A stretch of 64,000 nt of DNA. Origin: an uncultured Eubacteriales bacterium (lineage in GTDB: Bacteria; Bacillota; Clostridia; Oscillospirales; Acutalibacteraceae). Below, piece by piece: positions 23,806 to 32,456 of the stretch. The notes beneath the pieces are model-generated. The model was not told where the DNA came from, made no database searches, and saw only the letters and a list, made by a program, of their open reading frames with translations. The stretch is from NCBI GenBank assembly GCA_934561055.1, contig CAKTFN010000004.1, positions 62,001 through 126,000 on the forward strand, written 5' to 3'. Made by a program: the position numbers and the translations under genes. Numbering within the stretch: the stretch's first letter is position 1; each line of letters begins with the position of its first letter.

Positions 23806-24636
23806 TCATTCAATCGGAAGATTGAAGCAGTGCATTTGAAGGTTCGTCTGAAGTCTGAGCGGTTCTGCGGCTTTGAAAGGCGTTCCGCTTGCAAAAAGCT
23901 GATCCTGAAGTCTTACTGCGGCAAGAAGACCGATGTTGCACTGCGAAACGTGCTTTTTAATGCTTTCAATCTTCATTTCTTCAAATTCGCTGATGTCAAC
24001 GATGGTGTTCGGCCTGTCGGTATAGTAGAAACCTACGCCCTTGACTTTCCAAGCGTCGTCACGAAGTTTTCCGTCGATAAATTCGGGATAGAAGTCACAT
24101 TCGCTGTCCATGCATGCATACTTGACAGCCGTTCCGACTTTGATGTGGTCGGAATGACATTCGTTGACAAGAAGGGGATCGGGAGTGAGAACATAGTCCG
24201 GCTGAACTCTTCTGATGACTTTCATGATTGCAACGGAAAGTTCGTCAACCGTGGCTCTTGTTTTGTCGGCAAAGCCGAGAAAACCGGCGTTTTTGATTCC
24301 GAGATATTCCTGAGCGGCTTTTGCTTCCTTTTGTCTGATTGTTTCAACTTCGTTTTCTTTTCCGATGTAATCGGGGTTTGCGTATCTGTCATCAAGAACG
24401 GTGAGCTCCCAAACTTCAATGCCGAGTGAAACAAGCCATGCGATTGTTCCGCCTGCGCCGATTTCGTTGTCGTCCGGGTGGGGCTGAACGAAAAGAACAC
24501 GTTTTGCTTTTGAAAGATCCGGCGGAGCGCAAAGCGGATCTGCGGCCGCATGAGAAAGTGCGCCGAGAGTTGCATGTTCAATGTTGAATCTCATTGTCTG
24601 ATTTCTTTTCTTGAATTTTTCGATGATTTTACTCAT
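23806..24636 (-). CDS. PIG-L/LmbE family N-deacetylase
   Basis: A 276-residue zinc-dependent deacetylase of the LmbE fold, which removes N-acetyl groups from sugars (GlcNAc-type substrates in MshB, BshB or PIG-L). The metal site is evident as PHPDDNEIGAGG (His and Asp ligands, near residue 52) and HSDHIKVG (third ligand, near residue 161). SD GAAAGGGAAG. There is no bacillithiol or glycolipid gene beside it; the upstream S1 gene is on the same strand 67 bp away. The substrate is not identifiable. Confidence 0.9.
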   Translation of the reverse strand: MSKIIEKFKKRNQTMRFNIEHATLGALSHAAADPLCAPPDLSKAKRVLFVQPHPDDNEIGAGGTIAWLVSLGIEVWELTVLDDRYANPDYIGKENEVETIRQKEAKAAQEYLGIKNAGFLGFADKTRATVDELSVAIMKVIRRVQPDYVLTPDPLLVNECHSDHIKVGTAVKYACMDSECDFYPEFIDGKLRDDAWKVKGVGFYYTDRPNTIVDISEFEEMKIESIKKHVSQCNIGLLAAVRLQDQLFASGTPFKAAEPLRLQTNLQMHCFNLPIE

Positions 24637-24703
24637 GATACATCTTCCCTTTCAAAAAACAGCTGTAAATCTTAAACAGCCAATCTGTCGGAACTATAAT
24701 ATA

Positions 24704-25657
24704 TCAAATTGCGCTTTGAGTCAACTCAAAAGGCGAAAAAACCGTTTCAATTCTTTTTTCGCAGCAGTCCGGAGAGTAAACCCAACGGTCGATGAAATCG
24801 TCGTGGATAAAATATTCCGGGGCTTCGACCGGATATTGCGCATCAAATGAATCAACGATGATGAGCTTTACTTTCATTCTTTCGGGAATGAGGTTCTTGA
24901 TGTATACGCTTGCGTGCTGTCCCGGAAGAACGCCGGGAACGTATTCCGCAAGGCCGGCAAGGTTCGGCCGAAGTTCAACGAAAATTCCGTACCGCTCAAC
25001 CGAACGGACAATTCCGGGAACGGTTTCTCCGGCGGTGAAGCGGCTTGCGTTTTCTTCCCACGTTCCGAGAAGCTCCTTATAGCTCAAAGTGATTCGTCCG
25101 TTTTCATCGATGCCTTTGACAACGGCTTTGATTTTTTGACCGGCAAAAAATCTTGCGGATGGGTGGGGAATACGTGAAATTGAAATGCTATCAATCGGCA
25201 TGAGGGCGGAAATGCCCGCGCCTATGTCTGCGAAAACGCCGAAAGCTTCCATATGTGTGACAACCGCATCGATTATGCAGCCGGGAGTGAGTTTTGAAAT
25301 GTATTCTCTCATGCAGTCTTCCTGAACGGCTCTTCGGCTGAGCAGGGCAAAGCTTTCGCCGTTTTCGTCCTTTTCAAAGCCTGTGATTTTGAACATCACC
25401 GGTTTGTTGACTCTTGAAATGATTGCAATGTCTCTGACCGAGCCGTCCTCAATTCCGAGCGCACCCTCCTCGCGGAGGATGATCCCTTTCATAACGCCGA
25501 GGTCAACGTGGAGGTTATGCTCTTTATCGCACATCACGGCTCTTGCCTCAAGAATTTTTCCGCTCAAAAAAGCTTCTTTGAGTGACGCTTTTGAAGAAAG
25601 CGCGTTTTTGTTTTCGGGTGTTGAGATCAGATGGTTTTCTGTGTAATACTTTTTCAT
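24704..25657 (-). CDS. S1-domain RNA-binding protein (ribosomal S1-like)
   Basis: A 317-residue protein with at least two clear S1 folds: residues about 128-195 (PGCIIDAVVTHMEAFGVFADIG) and about 210-260 (AGETVPGIVRSVERYGIFVEL), and a diverged one at about 33-110. It resembles the short S1 homologues of clostridia that bind single-stranded RNA, possibly assisting translation. SD AAAGGA. Divergent from the DUF951-prfA operon. Whether it is ribosome-associated is inferred from the family. Confidence 0.85.
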   Translation of the reverse strand: MKKYYTENHLISTPENKNALSSKASLKEAFLSGKILEARAVMCDKEHNLHVDLGVMKGIILREEGALGIEDGSVRDIAIISRVNKPVMFKITGFEKDENGESFALLSRRAVQEDCMREYISKLTPGCIIDAVVTHMEAFGVFADIGAGISALMPIDSISISRIPHPSARFFAGQKIKAVVKGIDENGRITLSYKELLGTWEENASRFTAGETVPGIVRSVERYGIFVELRPNLAGLAEYVPGVLPGQHASVYIKNLIPERMKVKLIIVDSFDAQYPVEAPEYFIHDDFIDRWVYSPDCCEKRIETVFSPFELTQSAI

Positions 25658-25752
25658 TGTTTTTTTCCTTTCGTGTTTTCTCGTATTTTTTCAAGTATTA
25701 AGCGATTACTTAATTTATATGCATTAAAATTTTATTTTAATCGGTTTCGTGA

Positions 25753-25781
25753 TTGATATTTTCGGCGAGTGTTGATATAAT
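25753..25781 (+). promoter_or_regulatory. Promoter of the DUF951-prfA operon
   Basis: TTGATA (25753-25758), 17-bp spacer, TATAAT (25776-25781); leader about 35 nt. Confidence 0.7.
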
Positions 25782-25821
25782 ATATTGATAAGTTTTTTCT
25801 TTTGAACAAAGGAGTGAAAAA

Positions 25822-26022
25822 ATGGATGTTCGTGTCGGAGATGTTCTTGTGATGAAAAAGAAGCATCCTTGCGGAAGCTTTGAATTTTCCGTTCTCCGTT
25901 CCGGGATGGATTTCAGACTTCGTTGCCTCGGCTGTGAAAGGGAATTCATGATTCCGCGCTCGAAGGCGGAAAAAAACATCAAAAAAATCCTTCGTGAAAC
26001 CAAGGAGGAAACCAATGCTTGA
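25822..26022 (+). CDS. DUF951 family protein
   Basis: A 66-residue protein with the DUF951 signature: GDVLVMKKKHPCGS, FSVLRSGMDFRLRCLGCEREFMIPR. The Cys/His pattern (HPCG ... CLGC) suggests a small metal knuckle. It is ubiquitous in Firmicutes, usually beside translation or chromosome genes; function unproven. Its stop overlaps the prfA start by 8 nt, indicating translational coupling. Confidence 0.92.
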   Translation: MDVRVGDVLVMKKKHPCGSFEFSVLRSGMDFRLRCLGCEREFMIPRSKAEKNIKKILRETKEETNA

Positions 26023-27088
26023 AAAACTTGCTGCGGTTGAAAAAAGGTTTGAAGAGGTTTCAAAGGCTCTTTGCGACAATGAAGTGATTGCCGACCGTGA
26101 AAAATACAGCGCTTTGATGAAAGAGCATAAAAACCTTTTGCCCGTTACGGAAAAGTTCCGTGAATATAAATCAACCGAAAAAGGGATTGAAGAGGCTAAG
26201 GAACTTCTTTCGCTTGAAAGCGAAGACAAAGAACTTTCAAAAATGGCGTTTGAAGAACTTGAGTTTCTCAAAGAAAAGCGTGAAAAGATTTTGGAAGAGC
26301 TTAAAATTTTGCTCCTTCCGCGCGACGAAAACGATTCAAAAAACGTAATCGTTGAAATTCGCGGCGGAGCGGGCGGAGAAGAATCCGCACTTTTTGCGAA
26401 CGTGCTTTTCAGAATGTATTCAATGTATGCCGAAAAGAAGGGCTTCAAAACCGAGGTCATGAACCTCAATGCGACGGAACTCGGCGGAATCAAAGAGATA
26501 AGTTTCCTCGTCAAGGGAGAGGGCGCATATTCGCGCTTTAAGTTTGAAAGCGGAGTTCACCGTGTTCAGCGTGTGCCCGAAACCGAGTCCGGCGGAAGAA
26601 TCCATACCTCAACGGCAACGGTTGCCGTTTTGCCGGAAGCCGGCGATGTTGACGTTGAAATCAATCCGGCGGATTTGCAAATTGACACCTTCCGTTCCGG
26701 CGGTGCCGGCGGTCAGCACATCAACAAAACCGAATCTGCAATCAGAATTACCCACATTCCGACAGGCATTGTTGCCGAATGTCAGGACGAGCGAAGCCAG
26801 CACAAAAACCGTGAAAAGGCGATGAAGGTTCTTCGTTCACGTATTCTTGAAGCGGAAAGAAAAAAGCAGCAGTCTTCAATTGCCGATGAGCGTAAAAACC
26901 AGGTCGGAACGGGCGACAGAAGCGAAAGAATCCGAACATACAACTATCCGCAGGGTCGCGTTTCCGACCACAGAATCGGTCTTACGGTATATAAGCTTGA
27001 CCAGTTTTTAAACGGCGATATGGACGAGGTGATTGACGCACTGATAACTGCCGACACTGCGAGAAAACTGACCGAAAGCGGAGAATGA
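26015..27088 (+). CDS. prfA: Peptide chain release factor 1
   Basis: Recognises UAA and UAG and triggers peptide release at the ribosome. 357 residues. The GGQ motif is at 232-234 (GAGGQHINKTESA) and the stop-codon reading tripeptide region at 188-190 is PET, a variant common in Firmicutes RF1. The start at 26015 has a perfect AAGGAGG inside the preceding DUF951 gene; a frame opening at 25994 would start before that SD. No PrmC methyltransferase gene is visible here. Confidence 0.97.
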   Translation: MLEKLAAVEKRFEEVSKALCDNEVIADREKYSALMKEHKNLLPVTEKFREYKSTEKGIEEAKELLSLESEDKELSKMAFEELEFLKEKREKILEELKILLLPRDENDSKNVIVEIRGGAGGEESALFANVLFRMYSMYAEKKGFKTEVMNLNATELGGIKEISFLVKGEGAYSRFKFESGVHRVQRVPETESGGRIHTSTATVAVLPEAGDVDVEINPADLQIDTFRSGGAGGQHINKTESAIRITHIPTGIVAECQDERSQHKNREKAMKVLRSRILEAERKKQQSSIADERKNQVGTGDRSERIRTYNYPQGRVSDHRIGLTVYKLDQFLNGDMDEVIDALITADTARKLTESGE

Positions 27089-27111
27089 TTTATTAAAAAG
27101 AAAGTGTAAAA

Positions 27112-28137
27112 ATGAAAACAGAAGTTATAAAAGTCAATAAAGAAAGCGACGAGGGTGTTAAAAAAGCCGCAGAGCTTTTGAAAAAGGGAGAGGTTGTTGC
27201 AATTCCGACCGAAACGGTTTACGGCCTTGCGGCGAACGCTTTCGACGAAAAAGCGGTTGAAAAAATCTTTGCCGCAAAGGGAAGACCTTCCGACAACCCT
27301 TTGATTGTTCACATCAGCGAACTTTCGCAGTGGGCGCCGCTTGTTGAAAAAATTCCGGAAAATGCGCTCCGGCTTGCAAAGGCGTTTTGGCCGGGGCCGC
27401 TCACGATTATCCTTAAAAAAAGCGACCTTATTCCGATGCGAACGAGCGGCGGACTTGACACGGTCGGAATCCGTATGCCGCTTCATCCGATTGCACGGGC
27501 AATTATCGGTGCCGCAGGCGTTCCGCTTGCCGCACCCTCCGCAAACAATTCCGGAAAACCGAGCACAACAACCGCAGAACATTGTTTCCATGATCTCAAC
27601 GGAAAAATTCCGCTGATTATTGATTCGGGCGAATGTTCCGTTGGCGTTGAATCGACGGTAATCACTCTTGTTCCGGAGGTTCCCCGTGTTCTTCGTCCGG
27701 GCGGAATTTCGGTTGAAATGCTGACGGAAGTTCTCGGTGAAGTTGAGGTTGATGATGCGGTACTCAACAAGCTTGCCGAAGGAGCGGTTGCCGCTTCACC
27801 CGGCATGAAATATAAGCATTATTCACCCGATGCAAAGGTGAGTATTGTCAAAGGAAGTTTTGAAAAATTCAAAGTTTTTGTTGAAAACCGGGAAAAAGCC
27901 GACGTTCTTGCCCTTGTTTTTGAGGGCGAGGGAGAAAAACTTTCCGTTCCGTTCATCGAATACGGAAAAGAAAACGACGGTTCTTCACAGGCGAGAAAGA
28001 TTTTTGATGCGCTGAGAAAGGTTGACGAAACAAACGCAAAGTTTGTTTATGCCCGTTTTCCGGAAAAGGACGGAGTCGGGCTTGCCGTTTTCAACCGCCT
28101 TATCCGTGCGGCGGCATTCAATATTATTGAGCTTTGA
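27112..28137 (+). CDS. tsaC: L-threonylcarbamoyladenylate synthase
   Basis: Makes threonylcarbamoyl-AMP from threonine, bicarbonate and ATP for tRNA t6A modification. This is the long Sua5/YwlC type, 341 residues: a YrdC domain at about 10-190 with IPTETVYGLA, KGRPSDNPLIVH and PSAN-SG motifs, then the C-terminal Sua5 domain (SPGMKYKHYSPDAKV at about 227-241). It follows prfA by 23 bp, a conserved neighbourhood in Firmicutes. Confidence 0.95.
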   Translation: MKTEVIKVNKESDEGVKKAAELLKKGEVVAIPTETVYGLAANAFDEKAVEKIFAAKGRPSDNPLIVHISELSQWAPLVEKIPENALRLAKAFWPGPLTIILKKSDLIPMRTSGGLDTVGIRMPLHPIARAIIGAAGVPLAAPSANNSGKPSTTTAEHCFHDLNGKIPLIIDSGECSVGVESTVITLVPEVPRVLRPGGISVEMLTEVLGEVEVDDAVLNKLAEGAVAASPGMKYKHYSPDAKVSIVKGSFEKFKVFVENREKADVLALVFEGEGEKLSVPFIEYGKENDGSSQARKIFDALRKVDETNAKFVYARFPEKDGVGLAVFNRLIRAAAFNIIEL

Positions 28138-28146
28138 GGTGAGTTT

Positions 28147-28737
28147 ATGAAAATTTACGGACTCACCGGGCAGACGGGTGCAGGAAAAAGTACCGTTGCC
28201 GCCTTGCTTTCAAAAAAAGGATTTTTTGTGATTGACGGCGACAAAGTTGCACGCCGCGTGACCGAAAAAGGTTCGCCGGCGCTTGCGGAACTTTCCGAAG
28301 TGTTTGGAAAAGATATCGTTCTTTTCGACGGTACGCTCGACAGAAAAAAGCTTGCTTCAAGGGCGTTTGCTTCAAAAGAAGGAACGAAAACGCTCAACGA
28401 AATCACTCATCCGTACATTCATGCGCTTTTTGAAAGAGAAATTGAAAAGGCAGAAAAAAACGGTTTCTCACGTTGCCTTATTGATGCGGCGGCGCTTTTG
28501 GAAAGTCCGTCGAAAAATCTTTGCGAAAAAATTATCGTTGTTTTTTGTCCGGAAAAAATCCGCCTTGAAAGGATTTTGAAACGTGACAATATTTCAAAAG
28601 AAGAGGCTCTCAAAAGAATTCACGCTCAAAAAGAGGATGAATACTATCTTGAGGCGGCCGATATAATAATAAAAAACTTTCCCCCTCACGACATTGAAAA
28701 AGAGGTTGAAAACTTTTTGAAAGGGGAGTGCATGTGA
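28147..28737 (+). CDS. coaE: Dephospho-CoA kinase
   Basis: Last step of coenzyme A synthesis, phosphorylating the 3' hydroxyl of dephospho-CoA. 196 residues; P-loop GQTGAGKST at 8-16, DGDKVARRV, the EITHPYIH block near residue 85 and the lid region ERILKRDNIS-KEEALKRI. SD GAGGTGAG. The stop overlaps the next gene's GTG start. Confidence 0.95.
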   Translation: MKIYGLTGQTGAGKSTVAALLSKKGFFVIDGDKVARRVTEKGSPALAELSEVFGKDIVLFDGTLDRKKLASRAFASKEGTKTLNEITHPYIHALFEREIEKAEKNGFSRCLIDAAALLESPSKNLCEKIIVVFCPEKIRLERILKRDNISKEEALKRIHAQKEDEYYLEAADIIIKNFPPHDIEKEVENFLKGECM

Positions 28738-29315
28738 AAAGGAAAAGAAAAAAAACAAAGCGAAAAGCCGCAGTGCTTCTTGTTCTGATTCTTCTTGCGG
28801 CCGCAATAGCTTTTGCGGTGTACCATAATGCAAATCGTTCATTGCAAAAGACATTATATCCGCTTAAATATGAAAAATATGTCGCAACTTATTGTCGAAA
28901 GTACAATCTCGAAGAATCTTTTGTTTTTGCCGTGATAAAATGCGAAAGCAGTTTTCAAAGCGACGCGGTTTCTTCCGCCGGAGCAATGGGACTTATGCAA
29001 ATTATGCCCGACACATTCACATGGCTCAAAACGAAAACCGGCGAAGACCTTCCGCAAAAAATGCTTTTTGATCCGGAAACTTCAATAAGATACGGCTGTT
29101 TTTTATATTCAATGTTCATTGAGCAGTTCGGAACCGAGGCGGAGGCCGTCGCCGCCTATCACGCAGGGCCGAACAACGTCAAAAAATGGCTTGAAGACGA
29201 AAACTATTCAAAAGACGGAAAAACACTTTATGATATTCCGTTTTCATCAACAAAGGCATATGTTCAAAACGTGATGAAAACCAAGGATATATATGAAAAA
29301 CTATATTTTAATTAA
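28734..29315 (+). CDS. Membrane-anchored lytic transglycosylase (SLT domain)
   Basis: Cleaves peptidoglycan glycan strands. 193 residues: a very basic start, one membrane helix (about 12-30), then the SLT core with catalytic Glu71 in VIKCESSF, the SAGAMGLMQIMP motif and AYHAGPNNVKKW. Start taken as GTG 28734, overlapping the coaE stop (GTGA) with SD AAAGGGGAG; a GTG at 28728 sits inside that SD. Last gene of the DUF951-prfA-tsaC-coaE operon. A 9-bp hairpin (29318-29341) follows. Confidence 0.92.
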   Translation: MKRKRKKTKRKAAVLLVLILLAAAIAFAVYHNANRSLQKTLYPLKYEKYVATYCRKYNLEESFVFAVIKCESSFQSDAVSSAGAMGLMQIMPDTFTWLKTKTGEDLPQKMLFDPETSIRYGCFLYSMFIEQFGTEAEAVAAYHAGPNNVKKWLEDENYSKDGKTLYDIPFSSTKAYVQNVMKTKDIYEKLYFN

Positions 29316-29357
29316 CATTCTCTTTCGTTTTTGAAAGAGAAGCAAAGGAGGATTTAT

Positions 29358-30761
29358 ATGAGCGAGGAAAAAACCGAGCTTGAACTTTTGAAGGACGAGC
29401 TCTTCCTCAAAAACGAACATTTTTCGGTTTGCAAAAAGGACGAAGTCAGTGCCGCAGACGAATACTGCGAAGGCTACAAAGACTTTTTGAACACGGCAAA
29501 AACCGAAAGAGAATGCAACGCATGGGTCATTGCCGAGGCCGAAAAGAAAGGCTTTGTTCCTTTTGACGTCAACAAAAAGTATGCCGCAGGTGATAAAGTT
29601 TACCTCAACAACAGAGGAAAAGCTCTTATCCTTGCAGTAATCGGCAAAAAAGGCGTTTCCGAGGGTGCAAAAATCGTTGCTTCTCACATTGATTCGCCGC
29701 GACTTGACCTCAAGCCGACTCCGCTTTATGAGGACAGTGAAATCGCATACTTCAAAACTCATTACTACGGCGGCTTGAGAAAATATCAGTGGACAGCAAT
29801 TCCGCTTTCGCTCCACGGCGTTTTTGTTCGCCGCGACGGAACGAAGGTCACCGTTTCGCTCGGTGAAAAAGAGGGCGAACCGAAGTTCGTAATCACCGAC
29901 CTTCTTCCCCATCTTGCAAAGGAGCAGTCAAAGCGTACCCTTTCAGACGGCGTAAGAGGTGAGGAACTTAACATTCTCATCGGTTCAAGACCGTTCAAAA
30001 ACGACAAGGGCAGCGAAGCCGTAAAGGCGAACGTTCTTAAACTTCTCAACGAAAAGTACGGCGTTACCGAAGAAGACTTCATCTCCGCAGAGCTTGAACT
30101 CGTTCCGGCTTTCCCGGTTTGCGACATCGGCTTTGACAGAAGCATGATCGGCGGCTACGGCCACGACGACCGTGTCTGCGCTTATCCCGGCTTCACCGCT
30201 CTTTTTGAGTCGGAAGCTCCGGAGCATACCGCTCTCATGGTTCTTGCCGACAAAGAGGAAATCGGCTCGGACGGAAACACCGGTCTTAATTCCGCTTTCC
30301 TCAAGTATTTCATTGCTGACCTTGCAAAAGCAGAGGGGCTTGAAGGCAGACACGCTCTTTCAAAAAGCGAATGTCTTTCGGCAGACGTTAACGCCTGCTT
30401 TGACCCGACTTTCCCCTCGGTACACGATAAGAACAACGCCGCTTTCCTCAACCACGGCGTAGTCGTAACAAAGTATACCGGCGCAAGAGGAAAGAGCGGA
30501 ACGAGCGACGCAAGTGCGGAATTCGTCGGAAAAATCAGAAGAATTCTCAACGACGACGGTGTGCGCTGGCAAATCGGCGAAATGGGAAAAGTTGACGAAG
30601 GCGGCGGAGGAACCGTTGCGATGTATGTTGCAAATCTTAACGTTGACGTTGTTGACCTCGGCGTTCCCGTCCTTTCAATGCACGCACCGTTTGAGGTTGT
30701 TTCAAAAGCAGACGTATACAGCACATTCAGAGCGTGCAAAGCGTTCTTTATGAGCAAGTAA
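29358..30761 (+). CDS. M18 family metalloaminopeptidase
   Basis: A 467-residue cytosolic zinc aminopeptidase, preferring acidic or hydrophobic N termini in characterised homologues. Motifs: ASHIDSPRLDLKP (His110 zinc ligand), KEEIGSDGNTG (catalytic Glu-Glu), and the C-terminal SMHAPFEVVSKAD (zinc His). The length is normal for the family. The start at 29358 has SD AAAGGAGG; an upstream extension lacks one. A hairpin just before the SD (TTCTCTTTC/GAAAGAGAA) could attenuate read-through from the transglycosylase. Confidence 0.93.
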   Translation: MSEEKTELELLKDELFLKNEHFSVCKKDEVSAADEYCEGYKDFLNTAKTERECNAWVIAEAEKKGFVPFDVNKKYAAGDKVYLNNRGKALILAVIGKKGVSEGAKIVASHIDSPRLDLKPTPLYEDSEIAYFKTHYYGGLRKYQWTAIPLSLHGVFVRRDGTKVTVSLGEKEGEPKFVITDLLPHLAKEQSKRTLSDGVRGEELNILIGSRPFKNDKGSEAVKANVLKLLNEKYGVTEEDFISAELELVPAFPVCDIGFDRSMIGGYGHDDRVCAYPGFTALFESEAPEHTALMVLADKEEIGSDGNTGLNSAFLKYFIADLAKAEGLEGRHALSKSECLSADVNACFDPTFPSVHDKNNAAFLNHGVVVTKYTGARGKSGTSDASAEFVGKIRRILNDDGVRWQIGEMGKVDEGGGGTVAMYVANLNVDVVDLGVPVLSMHAPFEVVSKADVYSTFRACKAFFMSK

Positions 30762-30768
30762 AGAAAAA

Positions 30769-30800
30769 AGCCGCTTTGATCTTTTGCGGTCAAAGCGGCT
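30769..30800 (+). terminator. Hairpin between the aminopeptidase and the transporter
   Basis: An 11-bp stem AGCCGCTTTGA / TCAAAGCGGCT. Only a short TATT follows and the next gene's SD starts six bases later, so it may be a weak terminator or attenuator. Confidence 0.6.
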
Positions 30801-30819
30801 TATTAAGGAGAAAGTACAA

Positions 30820-32292
30820 ATGATAAACAAACTGATGAAAACACCACCGGGTTGGGTGACCAATCCTATCGAAAGACTGAGTTATTATCTTTATTTTGCC
30901 GGACAAAATGCGATTTATAATCTCATTTCGTCCTTCCTCACAACTTACATAGTTTTTACCTTTGCCGCCGAGGCAGATACGGGCGTTGATCCCATGAAGC
31001 TCACCGCCGGAATTATCCTTGCCGTTAAAATTTGGGACGCGGTCAATGACGTAATTTTCGGCGTTATTTTTGACAAGGCACGCTTTAAAAGCGGCAAAAA
31101 GTTCGTTCCGTGGCTCAAAATTTCACTCGTGTTCATTCCGCTTACAACGATCATTCTTTTTGCGATTCCGTCCTTCCTTTCAACAACGGTCAAGCTTTGG
31201 TGGCTTGCAATCGCATATATCCTTTGGGATACGGCGTATACCCTTTGCGACGTTCCGATTTTCGGTGTTATCACCGCAATGAGCGAAAACCTTGACGAAA
31301 GAAACAGCATCCTTTCATATAAGAGCATTTGGTCGGGTGTCGGTTCGGGAATTGCGCTTATTCTCGGAACCGTTCTTGTCAGCGAAAAAATCAATCTCAA
31401 TTATACCGTTGTTGCGATTATCTGTGCGGCTTTTGCAATCGTCACGATGATTCCCGCCTGCTTCAAGCTTGAGGAGCGTTATGTTGGAGAAAACGACGAA
31501 AGCTTCACCGTCAAGAAGATGTTCCAGTATCTCTTCAGCAACAAGTTCCTCCTCATTTATTACATCGGTTTCTTCTTCTATTCGAGCGCAAACGTTTATA
31601 ATCAGCTCAACCAGCTCGTTGCATATTATCTTTTCGATAATTCGATGATTTCGCTTGTTGTTCAGGCCTGCTCCCTTGTTCCTTCGGCAATCGTTGCGTT
31701 CCTTGTTCCGCATATGATCAGAAAGATGGACAAGATGAAACTGTTCAGAATTTGCACCCTTACTGCGATTTTAACGAGCGTAATGATGTGGGTTGTCGGC
31801 TATAAGAGCCTTGTTTTGTTCATCATTCTGTTTGCTGTTCGCTCGGTTCCTCTTGCAATTCTCGGCGTCATGCTTTTCCTCTTCACTCCGGACTGTGCGG
31901 AATACGGAAAGTTTAAAACCGGAATTGAGGCGAAGGGAATCACCTTTGCAATTCAAACGTTCATGGTTAAGCTTACCGCTGCGGTTTCGAGTGCGGTCGT
32001 TCTTTTGGTTTTCGGAATCAAGTGGGTCGGTTGGCAAACATATCAAAACCCGGACGGCTCGGCCGTTGAAAATTTTGCACAGCTTAAAGCGATAGGCGCA
32101 ACTCAAACTCCGCACGCCCTCAACTGCCTTTGGTTCCTTTATGTCATGATTCCCGCAATCGGTTATCTAATCGCCTACCTCATCTGGACGAGATACAAGA
32201 TGACCGATAAGGACGTTCAGATTATGGCGGACTGCAACACGGGCAAGATTACGAGAGAGGAAGCCGAAGCTTCGCTTTCAAGAAAGTATTGA
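30820..32292 (+). CDS. GPH-type (glycoside-pentoside-hexuronide) cation symporter
   Basis: A 490-residue, 12-helix MFS transporter. GPH signatures: the early helix 2 segment AVKIWDAVNDVIFGVIFD with Asp residues for cation coupling, the FKSGKKFVPWL loop, and the DCAEYGKFKTGIEAKG motif in the second half. The family imports glycosides, pentosides or glucuronides with Na+ or H+. The start at 30820 has SD AAGGAG. A second GPH transporter follows, with no adjacent glycosidase to indicate the sugar. Confidence 0.9.
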   Translation: MINKLMKTPPGWVTNPIERLSYYLYFAGQNAIYNLISSFLTTYIVFTFAAEADTGVDPMKLTAGIILAVKIWDAVNDVIFGVIFDKARFKSGKKFVPWLKISLVFIPLTTIILFAIPSFLSTTVKLWWLAIAYILWDTAYTLCDVPIFGVITAMSENLDERNSILSYKSIWSGVGSGIALILGTVLVSEKINLNYTVVAIICAAFAIVTMIPACFKLEERYVGENDESFTVKKMFQYLFSNKFLLIYYIGFFFYSSANVYNQLNQLVAYYLFDNSMISLVVQACSLVPSAIVAFLVPHMIRKMDKMKLFRICTLTAILTSVMMWVVGYKSLVLFIILFAVRSVPLAILGVMLFLFTPDCAEYGKFKTGIEAKGITFAIQTFMVKLTAAVSSAVVLLVFGIKWVGWQTYQNPDGSAVENFAQLKAIGATQTPHALNCLWFLYVMIPAIGYLIAYLIWTRYKMTDKDVQIMADCNTGKITREEAEASLSRKY

Positions 32293-32346
32293 TTATTTAA
32301 AAATATTAAAATTGTGACATATCTCAGCAAAAATTATAAAATAATC

Positions 32347-32375
32347 TTGTAATTGGCTCGAAAAAATGTTACACT
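32347..32375 (+). promoter_or_regulatory. Promoter of the second GPH transporter
   Basis: TTGTAA (32347-32352), 17-bp spacer, TACACT (32370-32375). The leader contains a hairpin AGCCG/CGGCT near 32391-32415, not followed by a T run. Confidence 0.5.
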
Positions 32376-32456
32376 TAAATAACTGGGTGAAAGCCGGACT
32401 GGTTGCGGTTCGGCTCTCATTCTTTGATAATCATTTTTAAGTAAGGAGAAAAGGAA